Below, piece after piece: positions 1 to 6,513 of a DNA stretch of 10,048 nucleotides (within the stretch, counting starts at the first letter, position 1; each line of letters opens with the position of its first letter). The translations under genes were made by a program, and so were the position numbers. The notes under the pieces were generated by a model. It did no database searches and was not told where the DNA came from. It saw nothing but the letters and a program-made list of their open reading frames with translations. The DNA lies in the NCBI GenBank assembly GCA_021205585.1, contig JAJPXI010000157.1:1-10048 (forward strand), read 5' to 3'. This DNA is from Oscillospiraceae bacterium. Lineage in GTDB: Bacteria; Bacillota; Clostridia; Oscillospirales; Oscillospiraceae.

Positions 1-1
1 C

Positions 2-1585
2 GACCCCGCCCACCCCTACGGCTGCGGCGCGGATATGCCCGACGCGGTCTGCCCGGTCTGCGGGACAAAGTATGAAAAGGACGGCTTTAACATCCCCTTT
101 GAGACCTTCCTGGGCTTCGGCGGGGACAAGGTGCCGGACATCGACCTGAATTTCTCCGGGGAGTACCAGGCCAGCGCCCACCGGCATACCTTTGAGCTGT
201 TCGGCCAGGACCATGTGTTCCGGGCGGGCACCATCGGCACGGTGGCGGAAAAGACGGCCTACGGCTATGTGAAAAAATACTGCGAGGAGCGGGACTTGCA
301 CATCTCCAAGGCGGAGGAGACCCGGCTGGCCCTGGGCTGCACCGGCGTGAAGCGCACCACCGGTCAGCACCCCGGCGGCATGGTGGTCATCCCCCAGGAC
401 AAGGAGATCTACGACTTCTGCCCGGTGCAGCACCCGGCGGACGACAAAAATTCCGACATCATCACCACCCATTTTGAATACCACTCCATGGAGTCCAACC
501 TGCTGAAGCTGGACATGCTGGGCCACGACGACCCCTCCATGATTCGGATGCTCCAGGACCTGACCGGGGTGAACCCTCAAACTATCCCCCTGGACGACCC
601 GGACACCATGAGCCTGTTCACCTCCTCCAAAGCCCTGGGCTATGAAAACGACCCAATCCTCGGCCCCACCGGGGCGGTGGCCATTCCGGAGTTCAACACC
701 CGCTTTACCAGGGGGGTGCTGGAGGAGACCCAGCCGGTGCAGGTGGACACCCTGCTGCGCATCTCCGGCTTTACCCACGGCACCGACGTGTGGCTGGGCA
801 ATGCGCGGGAGCTGATTGTGTCCGACACGGCCACCGCCCAGCAGTGCGTGGGCTGCCGGGATGACATTATGATTTACTTAATTGAAAAAGGCTTCGAGCC
901 AAAGCGGGCCTTTAAGATTATGGAGTCCGTGCGCAAGGGCCGGGGCCTGCCCGACGGGGCGGAGCAGGAGATGGCGGAGCGCCAGGTGCCGGAGTGGTAC
1001 ATCGACTCCTGCAAAAAAATCAAGTACCTGTTTCCCAAGGCCCACGCGGTGGCCTATGTGATGATGGCCCTGCGCATCGCCTGGTTCAAGGTTCACCGGC
1101 CCCTGGCCTTTTACGCCGCCTTTTTCTCCATCCGGGCCAAGGCCTTCGACGCCACCGTCATGTGCCAGGGGATGAACCGGTGCCTGGCCAAAATGCGGGA
1201 GATCCAGGCCAAAAGCCAGTTCAAGGAGAAGGACAAGCGCCCCACCGCCGTGGAGGAGGATATGCTGGTGACGCTGGAGGTGGTCTACGAGTTCTACCTC
1301 CGGGGATTCACCTTTGAGCGCATGGACGTGTTCCGCTCCCAGGCTGTCAACTTTGTCCCCGACATGGAAAAGGGGACCCTGCTGCCCCCCTTTGTGGCCA
1401 TCCCCGGCCTGGGGGAGGCAGCCGCCGTGGACCTGGCCGCCATGGAGGGCAGGGGGGAGGAATTTGCGTCGGTGGAGGAAATCGCCGCCGTCTGCCCCAA
1501 GGTGTCCAAAACCCACATCGAACAGCTGCGGGAAATCGGCGCCTTCGGCAGTCTGCCCGCCAGCAGCCAGATTTCTTTTTTCTGA
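2..1585 (+). CDS. polC: DNA polymerase III alpha subunit, PolC type (C-terminal part; 5' end outside window)
   Basis: Replicative DNA polymerase of low-GC Gram-positives, acting at the fork. The reading frame is open from base 2 with no start, so the N-terminal, exonuclease and PHP parts lie upstream; about 527 residues are visible. The first residues hold the second half of the PolC zinc module (CPVCG, bases 50-64), followed by IPFETFLGF. All three polymerase carboxylates of the C-family appear: the PDID pair at 137-145 and the Asp of KLDMLGHDD at 512-514. Other PolC signatures are GCTGVKRTTGQHPGG, HGTDVWLGNA, CRDDIMIYLI and KKIKYLFPKAHAVAYVMMA. A helix-hairpin-helix stretch (PPFVAIPGLG) precedes the end, and the protein finishes with QISFF, matching the C-terminal clamp-binding motif (QLSLF in Bacillus subtilis PolC, from memory). 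No frameshift is seen. The gene is followed directly by a terminator. Confidence 0.97.
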   Translation, partial: DPAHPYGCGADMPDAVCPVCGTKYEKDGFNIPFETFLGFGGDKVPDIDLNFSGEYQASAHRHTFELFGQDHVFRAGTIGTVAEKTAYGYVKKYCEERDLHISKAEETRLALGCTGVKRTTGQHPGGMVVIPQDKEIYDFCPVQHPADDKNSDIITTHFEYHSMESNLLKLDMLGHDDPSMIRMLQDLTGVNPQTIPLDDPDTMSLFTSSKALGYENDPILGPTGAVAIPEFNTRFTRGVLEETQPVQVDTLLRISGFTHGTDVWLGNARELIVSDTATAQQCVGCRDDIMIYLIEKGFEPKRAFKIMESVRKGRGLPDGAEQEMAERQVPEWYIDSCKKIKYLFPKAHAVAYVMMALRIAWFKVHRPLAFYAAFFSIRAKAFDATVMCQGMNRCLAKMREIQAKSQFKEKDKRPTAVEEDMLVTLEVVYEFYLRGFTFERMDVFRSQAVNFVPDMEKGTLLPPFVAIPGLGEAAAVDLAAMEGRGEEFASVEEIAAVCPKVSKTHIEQLREIGAFGSLPASSQISFF

Positions 1586-1598
1586 GCGCCCCCAAGGT

Positions 1599-1605
1599 TT
1601 CGACA
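1599..1605 (-). promoter_or_regulatory. Candidate Spo0A box (0A box)
   Basis: TTCGACA on the plus strand reads TGTCGAA on the minus strand, an exact match to the 0A-box core TGNCGAA, in the context ATTGTCGAAA. It sits about 100 bp upstream of spoIIAA, an operon activated by Spo0A in Bacillus. A strong terminator lies between the box and the gene, so its role is uncertain; a 7-mer can also occur by chance. Confidence 0.4.
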
Positions 1606-1626
1606 ATGAAATGGATTCCATAATGG

Positions 1627-1671
1627 TAAAATCACAGTATGCGAAAGCGTACTGTGATTTTAATTTTTTTT
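1627..1671 (+). terminator. Strong intrinsic terminator after polC
   Basis: The left arm (1627-1642) and right arm (1647-1662) form a 16-bp stem with a single T-G wobble, closed by a GAAA tetraloop (1643-1646). A run of eight T follows at 1664-1671. It lies 42 bases past the polC stop and probably isolates polC from the sporulation operon. The apex is GCGAAAGC. Confidence 0.88.
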
Positions 1672-1684
1672 GTAAATTTGTAAA
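1669..1684. repeat. Tandem 8-mer TTTGTAAA x2 upstream of spoIIAA
   Basis: TTTGTAAA occurs twice head to tail between the terminator T-run and the spoIIAA Shine-Dalgarno. It is the complement of TTTACAAA, a motif that also overlaps the -35 elements of the promoters near 3405 and 9794. It could be a regulator site or just AT-rich promoter DNA. Confidence 0.5.
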
Positions 1685-1706
1685 GAAGATGGAAGGAGGA
1701 CAAGCC

Positions 1707-2045
1707 ATGCCGGTGCAGTGTATTCAGCAGGGCCGCACCCTGACCGCCCGCCTGAGCGGGGAGGTGGACCACCACGCCGCCAAGGAGATGATGGCGCTGC
1801 TGGCGGAGGAGATCGACGCCGCCCTGCCGGAGCGCCTGGTGCTGGAGCTGTCCCAGGTCAGCTTTATGGACAGCTCCGGCATCGCCGTGCTGCTGAATCT
1901 GTGGCGGCGCATGGGGCAGCTGGAGGGGAGCATGACCATCCGCCATACGCCGGCTCAGCCCCTGCGGGTTTTGCGGGCGGCAGGCCTGGACAAGCTGTTG
2001 CATTTTGAAGAGGAGCCACAGTCCGGCAGCCCGGGGGCGGAGTGA
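1707..2045 (+). CDS. spoIIAA: Anti-sigma F factor antagonist SpoIIAA (STAS domain)
   Basis: A cytoplasmic single-domain STAS protein of 112 residues. In the known system its unphosphorylated form displaces sigma F from SpoIIAB in the forespore; SpoIIAB phosphorylates it and SpoIIE dephosphorylates it. Family signatures are GEVDHHAA (residues 18-25) and SFMDSSGIAVLL (52-63), where Ser56 corresponds to the phosphorylated Ser58 of Bacillus subtilis. The length is close to the usual 116-117. The frame is open far upstream because it runs in a shadow of polC. The ATG at 1707 is chosen because it has AAGGAGG at 1693-1699 with a 7-nt spacer and its translation aligns with the SpoIIAA N-terminus. It is the first gene of the spoIIA operon, 51 bp before spoIIAB. 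The promoter is not obvious because the polC terminator occupies the upstream spacer. Confidence 0.95.
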   Translation: MPVQCIQQGRTLTARLSGEVDHHAAKEMMALLAEEIDAALPERLVLELSQVSFMDSSGIAVLLNLWRRMGQLEGSMTIRHTPAQPLRVLRAAGLDKLLHFEEEPQSGSPGAE

Positions 2046-2059
2046 AGCTGCCATATCCG

Positions 2060-2077
2060 GGCGGCCTTTTGGACGCC
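2060..2077 (+). other. Small hairpin in the spoIIAA-spoIIAB spacer
   Basis: GGCG/CGCC plus CC/GG around a G-A mismatch, with a TTTT loop, ends 5 nt before the spoIIAB Shine-Dalgarno (2083-2090). It is short and has no T-tract, so it is not a terminator. It might mark an mRNA processing or stoichiometry point, or mean nothing. Confidence 0.25.
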
Positions 2078-2096
2078 TGATGTAAGGAGGATACAT

Positions 2097-2543
2097 ATGA
2101 GGAAACCGGTAGACCGGACGGCGCTGGAATTTCTGGCCCGCTCCGCCAACGAGGGCTTTGCCCGCGCCACGGCGGCCTGCTTCGCCGCCCGGCTGGATCC
2201 CACCCTGGACGAGCTGAACGACCTGAAAACCGCCGTGTCCGAGGCGGTGACCAACGCCATCGTCCACGCCTACCCGGAGCAGCTGGGGAAGGTGCGCATG
2301 ACCATGAAGCTCTTTGAGGACGACACGGTGGAAATTTCCATTAAAGACTGGGGAATCGGCATCGCGGACTTAGAGAAGGCCAGGGAGCCGCTGTACACCA
2401 CCGGCGGCGAGGAGCGGGCGGGAATGGGCTTTACCATCATGGAGAGCTTTACCGACCGGATGAAGGTGCGCTCCGCCCCGGGCAGGGGCACCACCGTCAC
2501 CCTGTCCAAACGGATGCGCAGCCGCCGGGAGATTGGCCGGTGA
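2097..2543 (+). CDS. spoIIAB: Anti-sigma F factor SpoIIAB (serine protein kinase, GHKL ATPase fold)
   Basis: A cytoplasmic anti-sigma factor and kinase of 148 residues (146 in Bacillus subtilis). In the known system, its ATP-bound dimer holds sigma F inactive and phosphorylates SpoIIAA. The ATP-binding boxes are present in order: N-box with Glu49 and Asn53 in SEAVTNAIVHAYP (48-60), G1 box KDWGIGIADLEKAREPLYTT (83-102), and G2 box ERAGMGFTIMESF (106-118). The N-terminal NEGFARATAACF includes Arg23, which aligns with Arg20 of the B. subtilis protein, a sigma-F contact. The start ATG at 2097 has TAAGGAGG with a 6-nt spacer. The TGA stop overlaps the sigF GTG in GTGA, implying translational coupling. 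Confidence 0.96.
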   Translation: MRKPVDRTALEFLARSANEGFARATAACFAARLDPTLDELNDLKTAVSEAVTNAIVHAYPEQLGKVRMTMKLFEDDTVEISIKDWGIGIADLEKAREPLYTTGGEERAGMGFTIMESFTDRMKVRSAPGRGTTVTLSKRMRSRREIGR

Positions 2544-3247
2544 GCATTGCCGACACCCCGGAGCTGCTCCGGGCGGCCAGGCAGGGGGACAACAAAGCCT
2601 GCGAGCGCATCCTGGAGGAAAACGCCGGGCTGATCTGGAGCGTGGTACGCCGGTACTATGGCAGGGGAGTGGAGCCGGAGGATCTGTACCAGCTGGGATG
2701 CCTGGGGTTTCTCAAGGCGGTGCGGGGGTTTGACAGCGCTTATGGCACCCAGTTTTCCACCTACGCCGTGCCGAAAATCGCCGGAGAAATCCGCCGCTTC
2801 CTCCGGGACGACGGGCCGGTGAAGGTCAGCCGGGGGCTGCGGGAGCGCGCCGCCCTGCTCCACGCCGTGCGCACCCGGTTGGCGGCGGAGCTGGGGCGGG
2901 AGCCTGCCCTGTCAGAGCTGTCGGAGCAGACCGGACTGACGGCGGAGGAAATCGCCGCCGCCGAGACGGCCTCCGGGCCGGTCATGTCCTTACAGATGGA
3001 GACGGCGGAGGGCTTCACCCTGGAAAATCTGCTGGGAGAGGACGGCATGGAGGAACGGGTGGTGGAACGGGTGGCCCTGCGGGGCGCCGTTGACCAGCTG
3101 CCGGAGCGGGAGAAAAAGGTCATCCTGCTGCGCTTTTACAAGGGGCTGACCCAGGAGCAGACCGCCCGCATCCTGGGCGTCAGCCAGGTGCAGATTTCCC
3201 GCATCGAGCGCCGGGCCCTGGGCCATCTGCGGGAAAAGCTGGAGTGA
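2540..3247 (+). CDS. sigF: RNA polymerase sporulation sigma factor SigF (forespore, early)
   Basis: A sigma-70 family factor of 235 residues that directs early forespore transcription; its position after spoIIAA-spoIIAB separates it from the similar SigG. Region 2 is clear (GLIWSVVRRYYGRG, EDLYQLGCLGFLKAVRGFD, FSTYAVPKIAGEIRRFLRDDG), followed by KVSRGLRE at the region 3 boundary. Region 4 ends in a helix-turn-helix, LTQEQTARILGVSQVQIS (about 203-220). It is about 20 residues shorter than Bacillus subtilis SigF (255), mainly at the N-terminus. The start is GTG at 2540, overlapping the spoIIAB stop by 4 bp, with GGGAG at 2527-2531 as ribosome site. Expression is presumably co-transcriptional with both regulators, keeping partner stoichiometry. 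No spoVA genes follow, unlike the Bacillus arrangement. Confidence 0.94.
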   Translation: MSIADTPELLRAARQGDNKACERILEENAGLIWSVVRRYYGRGVEPEDLYQLGCLGFLKAVRGFDSAYGTQFSTYAVPKIAGEIRRFLRDDGPVKVSRGLRERAALLHAVRTRLAAELGREPALSELSEQTGLTAEEIAAAETASGPVMSLQMETAEGFTLENLLGEDGMEERVVERVALRGAVDQLPEREKKVILLRFYKGLTQEQTARILGVSQVQISRIERRALGHLREKLE

Positions 3248-3292
3248 TACGGGCGCGGGAGAATTTGAAAACAGGACGGTGTTTCCGGCGGC

Positions 3293-3321
3293 GCGGAAGG
3301 GAAAATTTTTGTTTTTTCCGC
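3293..3321 (+). terminator. Possible stem-loop after sigF (weak)
   Basis: GCGGAA (3293-3298) can pair with TTCCGC (3316-3321), enclosing an A-tract then a T-rich stretch. The T-run is inside the loop rather than after the stem, so it is a poor terminator by itself. It may be part of a composite structure with the hairpin at 3336-3364. Confidence 0.3.
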
Positions 3322-3335
3322 TTCAAACCCGCACG

Positions 3336-3364
3336 AAAACCGCCGCCCTGTTTCGCGGTTTTTT
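3336..3364 (+). terminator. Intrinsic terminator of the spoIIA operon
   Basis: AAAACCGC (3336-3343) pairs perfectly with GCGGTTTT (3355-3362), with an 11-nt loop and six T at 3359-3364. It lies about 90 bp past the sigF stop and 40 bp before the next promoter. Part of the loop is also complementary to an upstream segment (3269-3279), so an alternative fold exists. Confidence 0.75.
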
Positions 3365-3404
3365 GGCGGAAGTGTAAATTTTAAAAAACTTCACAAATTA
3401 GTGC

Positions 3405-3433
3405 TTTACAAATAAAAAAGATTTTTATATGAT
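3405..3433 (+). promoter_or_regulatory. Sigma-A type promoter for the Na+/phosphate cotransporter
   Basis: A -35 TTTACA (3405-3410), a 17-bp spacer and a -10 TATGAT (3428-3433) lie in strongly AT-rich DNA; each hexamer is 5 of 6 to consensus. The expected transcription start is near 3440, giving a leader of about 55-75 nt. A related copy, TTCACAAAT versus TTTACAAAT, lies 15 bp upstream of the -35. Confidence 0.7.
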
Positions 3434-3471
3434 ATTGGGAGGATAAAATGTATTGTCGATAAAAAAACGCC

Positions 3472-3493
3472 GGTGGCCGGGGGTACGGCCGCC
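3472..3493 (+). other. Leader hairpin just before the cotransporter start
   Basis: GGTGGCCG (3472-3479) pairs with CGGCCGCC (3486-3493), 8 bp with one T-G pair and a 6-nt loop. It ends 3 nt before the ATG at 3497. A GGGAGG ribosome-site-like sequence with ATG at 3448 opens a 4-codon mini-ORF (stop TAA at 3460-3462) upstream of it. The hairpin would occlude initiation at 3497, favouring the ATG at 3515. Confidence 0.4.
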
Positions 3494-3496
3494 TGA

Positions 3497-5305
3497 ATGA
3501 GGGCGAATCAAAGTATGAGCTATTCGGAAGTTATATCCATCGTCATCCTGATGCTTGGGGCCATCGCCACCTTCCTGTTCGGGATGAACACCATGACCAA
3601 CGGCCTGGAGAAGCTGACCAGCGGACGGCTGGAGGGCCTGCTGGAAAAGCTGACCGGCAACATTTTTACCAGCACCCTGGTGGGCGCGCTGGTCACGGCC
3701 CTGATCCATTCCTCGGCGGCCACCACGGTGATGTGCGTGGGCTTTGTCAACGCCGGAGTGATGCAGCTCAACCAGGCGGTGGGCATCATCATGGGCGCCA
3801 ACATCGGCACCACCTTCACGGCCCAGATTCTCCGGCTGGGCGATATTTCTTCCGATAATATCTTCGTCTCCCTGCTGACTCCGGAGTACTTCGGCCCCAT
3901 CCTGGCTGTGGTCGGGATTATCTTCTATCTGTTCGTTTCCGGCGGGAAAAAGAAAATGTTTGGCCAGTTCTGCCTGGGCCTGGGCCTGCTGTTCATCGGC
4001 ATCACCACCATGGAAACCGCCGTGTCCCCCCTGCAGGAGCTGCCCGGCCTGAGCAATCTGTTCACAGCGTTTTCCAACCCAGTCCTGGGCATCCTGGTGG
4101 GCGCGGCCATCACCGCCCTGCTGCAAAGCTCCACCGCCTCGGTGGGGCTGCTCCAGGCCATGACCACCACGGGGGCCATCACCTTCAACGTGGCCGTCCC
4201 CATCATTATGGGGCAGAACATCGGCACCTGCATCACCACCCTGGCTTCCTCCGTGGGGGCCAGCCGGAACGCCAAGCGCACTGCCTTTTTGCACCTGACC
4301 TTTAATATCATCGGCACGGCGGTTTTTATGATAGGTATTTACGGCGGCCACGCCATTATGCAGGCCGCCGGGTGGGACACCTCCTTCTGGACTGCGGCCA
4401 TGAACCGGGGCGGCATCGCCAATTTCCACACGGTGTTTAACCTGGTCAGCACCCTGCTGCTGCTGCCCTTTAATAAGCTGCTGGTGCGCCTTGTGGTCAG
4501 GATCATCCCTGGCGAGACCCAGCAGGCGGAGTTCGCCCTGCTGGACAAGCGCTTCCTGAACAACCCCTCCGTGGCTCTGGAAAAGGCCAGGGAGACCGTG
4601 TCCCAGATGGGCCGCATCGCCCAGAGCAATTACATCGCGGCCTGCGAGACCCTGAATCATTACGACGAGCATAAGGTCGCGGAGCTGCAAAGAAACGAGG
4701 AGACCCTGGACAAACTGGAGGTTGCCCTGGACGATTACCTGGTTCACCTGACCCACCGGGCTCTGTCCGACGGGGAAAACCAGCGGGTGTCTGAAATGCT
4801 CCACTCCCTGTCCGACTATGAGCGCATCGGGGATTACGCCGTGAACATCTCCGAGCAGGCCGCCTTCCTCCACGAGCGGGGCATCCACTTCTCCGCCGCC
4901 GCCCAGCGGGAAATGAACACACTGACCGGGGCTGTGGGCCAGGTGGTGGACAAGACCACCCGGTGCTACGCCGCCCTGGACGGCCAGCTGGCCCAGCAGG
5001 TGGAGCCGCTGGAGGAAGTGGTGGATTTAATCTGCGAGGATTTGCGGGACCGCCATGTGGAGCGGCTGAAGGAGGGCACCTGCACCGTGGAGCTGGGCAC
5101 GCAGTTTTTGGATCTGCTGTTCAATCTGGAGCGTATTTCCGACCACTGCTCCAACCTGGCCGTGCGGGTCATCCGCCGGGTGTCCAACGTGGAAGACGCC
5201 CACGCCTACCTCCAGCGCCTCCACGCCGGCGACTCGGAGGAGTTCAACCGGCTGTTTGAGGAATACAAGCAGCAGTACTACGCGCCCATCGAGTGTGCGA
5301 AATAA
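3497..5305 (+). CDS. Na+/phosphate cotransporter with C-terminal PhoU-like domain
   Basis: An integral membrane sodium-phosphate symporter of the NaPi-II/NptA type (duplicated Na_Pi_cotrans repeats), 602 residues. The first repeat includes ALIHSSAATTVM (69-79) and MGANIGTTFTAQ (99-110); the second includes ALLQSSTASVGL (208-219) and MGQNIGTCITTL (238-249). These pairs match the inverted-repeat QSS and NIGT motifs of the family, except that the first carries His-Ser-Ser where Gln-Ser-Ser is usual. Hydrophobic segments continue to about residue 335. Residues 350-590 are soluble and helical, with EMLHSLSDYERIGDYAVNI and LFNLERISDHCSNLAVRV, typical of a PhoU domain that may sense or regulate phosphate flux. 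Start: ATG at 3497 gives the longest form but lies behind a hairpin; ATG at 3515, with GAGGG 11 nt upstream, is a good alternative. The gene is transcribed alone. The transported ion is inferred from the family. Confidence 0.92.
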   Translation: MRANQSMSYSEVISIVILMLGAIATFLFGMNTMTNGLEKLTSGRLEGLLEKLTGNIFTSTLVGALVTALIHSSAATTVMCVGFVNAGVMQLNQAVGIIMGANIGTTFTAQILRLGDISSDNIFVSLLTPEYFGPILAVVGIIFYLFVSGGKKKMFGQFCLGLGLLFIGITTMETAVSPLQELPGLSNLFTAFSNPVLGILVGAAITALLQSSTASVGLLQAMTTTGAITFNVAVPIIMGQNIGTCITTLASSVGASRNAKRTAFLHLTFNIIGTAVFMIGIYGGHAIMQAAGWDTSFWTAAMNRGGIANFHTVFNLVSTLLLLPFNKLLVRLVVRIIPGETQQAEFALLDKRFLNNPSVALEKARETVSQMGRIAQSNYIAACETLNHYDEHKVAELQRNEETLDKLEVALDDYLVHLTHRALSDGENQRVSEMLHSLSDYERIGDYAVNISEQAAFLHERGIHFSAAAQREMNTLTGAVGQVVDKTTRCYAALDGQLAQQVEPLEEVVDLICEDLRDRHVERLKEGTCTVELGTQFLDLLFNLERISDHCSNLAVRVIRRVSNVEDAHAYLQRLHAGDSEEFNRLFEEYKQQYYAPIECAK

Positions 5306-5309
5306 AATA

Positions 5310-5378
5310 TTTTCCAAGCGAACAGCAACTTGCGGCACTCTCCGGCGGAGAATGCCGCAAGTTGCTGTGTTTTCCAAG
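5310..5378. repeat. 9-bp direct repeats TTTTCCAAG flanking a hairpin
   Basis: TTTTCCAAG occurs at 5310-5318 and again at 5370-5378, bracketing a 51-bp segment that is almost entirely the 16-bp-arm hairpin. The layout resembles a tiny inverted-repeat insertion with target duplication, but each copy also supplies a T-tract beside the terminator stem. Confidence 0.5.
5322..5368. terminator. Bidirectional terminator between convergent genes
   Basis: A perfect 16-bp stem (5322-5337 with 5353-5368) is extended past one mismatch by TCTCC/GGAGA with a GGC loop. GTTTTCC follows on the plus strand. It lies 16 bp after the cotransporter stop and 27 bp before the end of the minus-strand CHR gene, so it can end both transcripts. 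The T-tract is clearer for the plus strand. Confidence 0.8.
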
Positions 5379-5395
5379 GGCTTTAGAGGTTCCCT

Positions 5396-5974
5396 TTACA
5401 TTTGAAACACAATCCCCGCCAGGGCGGAGGCGGCGATGAGCAGGATGGGGTGGAGTTTTTTGACGGGGGTGAACTGGTAGAGCAGGAACACCGCCGCGAA
5501 CAGGGCGACGGCCTTCCAGTGGAACAGCAGAAACCAGTTCCCGGCCGTCAGGCCCTCCAGCGCGTCCCAGTGCAGCAGGCTGGTGCGGGCCACCTCCAGC
5601 CCGGCGGAGGAAATAAGGGCCACCGAGGCCGGGCGCAGGCCGTAAAATACGCCGTCCACCAGTCGGCTGTTGCGAAATTTTTCAAGGAAATGGGCGATTA
5701 TCAAAATGACCAGGATGGAGGGGGCCACCAGCCCCAGTGTGGCGATGACGCACCCCGGCACCCCGGCCACCGTGAAGCCCACATAGGTGGCCATATTGAT
5801 GCCCATGGGGCCGGGGGTGGACTCCGACACGGCCATCATATTCGCCAAATCCACCGCGTCGAACCAGCCGGTGCGCAGGCCCATATCCTGCAAAAAGGGG
5901 ATGGTGGCCAGCCCGCCGCCCACGGAAAACAGGCCGGTGCAGAAAAACTCCCCGAACAGGCGCAGAAAAATCAC
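5396..5974 (-). CDS. chrA: Chromate transporter family protein (CHR domain), second half-size subunit
   Basis: A predicted integral membrane protein of 192 residues with one CHR domain. FSVGGGLATIPFLQ (16-29) and the SESTPGPMGINMATYVGF segment (50-67) match the paired glycine-rich and PGP motifs of the family. Several hydrophobic helices follow (PSILVILIIAHFL, AVALFAAVFLLYQF, HPILLIAASALAGIVF). The start is taken as GTG at 5974, whose GTGA overlaps the TGA of the preceding CHR gene; GTG at 5983 is also possible. Upstream residues in the same frame are low-complexity shadow sequence. Short CHR proteins commonly occur as adjacent pairs that together replace the fused two-domain ChrA, as with the Bacillus ywrA/ywrB pair. 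The true substrate (chromate, sulfate or another anion) cannot be told from sequence. Last gene of the nadE operon. Confidence 0.85.
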   Translation of the reverse strand: MIFLRLFGEFFCTGLFSVGGGLATIPFLQDMGLRTGWFDAVDLANMMAVSESTPGPMGINMATYVGFTVAGVPGCVIATLGLVAPSILVILIIAHFLEKFRNSRLVDGVFYGLRPASVALISSAGLEVARTSLLHWDALEGLTAGNWFLLFHWKAVALFAAVFLLYQFTPVKKLHPILLIAASALAGIVFQM

Positions 5975-6513
5975 CGCCGCCACCCCCGAATCTGCCGCAG
6001 GCCCAGGCCCGCCAGCCCGGCCAGCACCACCAGCAGCACCGAGGGCAGGCCCACAAAGGAGGACAGAATCAGGACGATTGCAAAGAGAACCAGTCCGGCC
6101 CTGTCCACCACCGCCCCCTTGAACAGCTTGATGACGCTGGACAGCACCAGGGCGCACACGCAGGCGCGCACCCCGGCGAAGGCGTGTACCACCCAGGGAA
6201 TGTCGGCAAAATGGCTGAGAAAGGCGGCGATTAGGGCGATAATAATCACCGAGGGGGTGGCCATGCCCAAAGTGGCGATCACGCCCCCCAGGTTTCCCTT
6301 TACCTTATAGCCGGTGAAGGTGGCGGTGTTGATGGCGATAATGCCGGGGGTGCACTGGCCCACGGCGTAGTAGTCGGTCAGCTCCTCCTCCGTAATCCAG
6401 CCCTTCTTTTCCACCACGTCCCGCTGGAGGATGGGCAGCATGGCGTACCCCCCGCCGAAGGTGCAGACACCCACCTTGGCCATGGTCAGGTACAAATCGA
6501 GATAGAGATTCAC
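5971..6513 (-). CDS. chrA: Chromate transporter family protein (CHR domain), first half-size subunit
   Basis: A predicted membrane protein of 180 residues, the other half of a two-gene CHR pair. Key segments are TFGGGYAMLPILQRDVVEKK (18-37), the GQCTPGIIAINTATFTGY stretch (52-69), and hydrophobic runs such as PSVIIIALIAAFL and AGLVLFAIVLILSSFVGLPSVLLVVLAGLAG (given in part). The start is GTG at 6513, overlapping the nadE stop in GTGA, with GGAG a few bases upstream. The longer open frame upstream is a shadow of nadE. Its own TGA overlaps the next CHR start in the same way, so the three genes are probably translated in a coupled manner. Compared with its partner it has GQCTPG instead of SESTPGP, so the two are diverged, not recent duplicates. 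Substrate unproven. Confidence 0.87.
   Translation of the reverse strand: MNLYLDLYLTMAKVGVCTFGGGYAMLPILQRDVVEKKGWITEEELTDYYAVGQCTPGIIAINTATFTGYKVKGNLGGVIATLGMATPSVIIIALIAAFLSHFADIPWVVHAFAGVRACVCALVLSSVIKLFKGAVVDRAGLVLFAIVLILSSFVGLPSVLLVVLAGLAGLGLRQIRGWRR

Noticed and set aside
878..1708. Minus-strand frame of 276 codons across the polC end and terminator
   Set aside because: It is antisense to conserved PolC sequence, runs through the terminator, and has no recognisable domain.
3425..4888. Long (487-codon) minus-strand open frame opposite the Na+/phosphate cotransporter
   Set aside because: Its translation is Gly/His/Gln/Asp-rich low-complexity sequence typical of GC-rich antisense frames; the plus strand encodes a clear transporter with a promoter.
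5975..6157. N-terminal extension of the second CHR gene to an upstream ATG
   Set aside because: The added residues are low-complexity and lie within the first CHR gene; the GTG at the GTGA overlap gives a normal CHR start.
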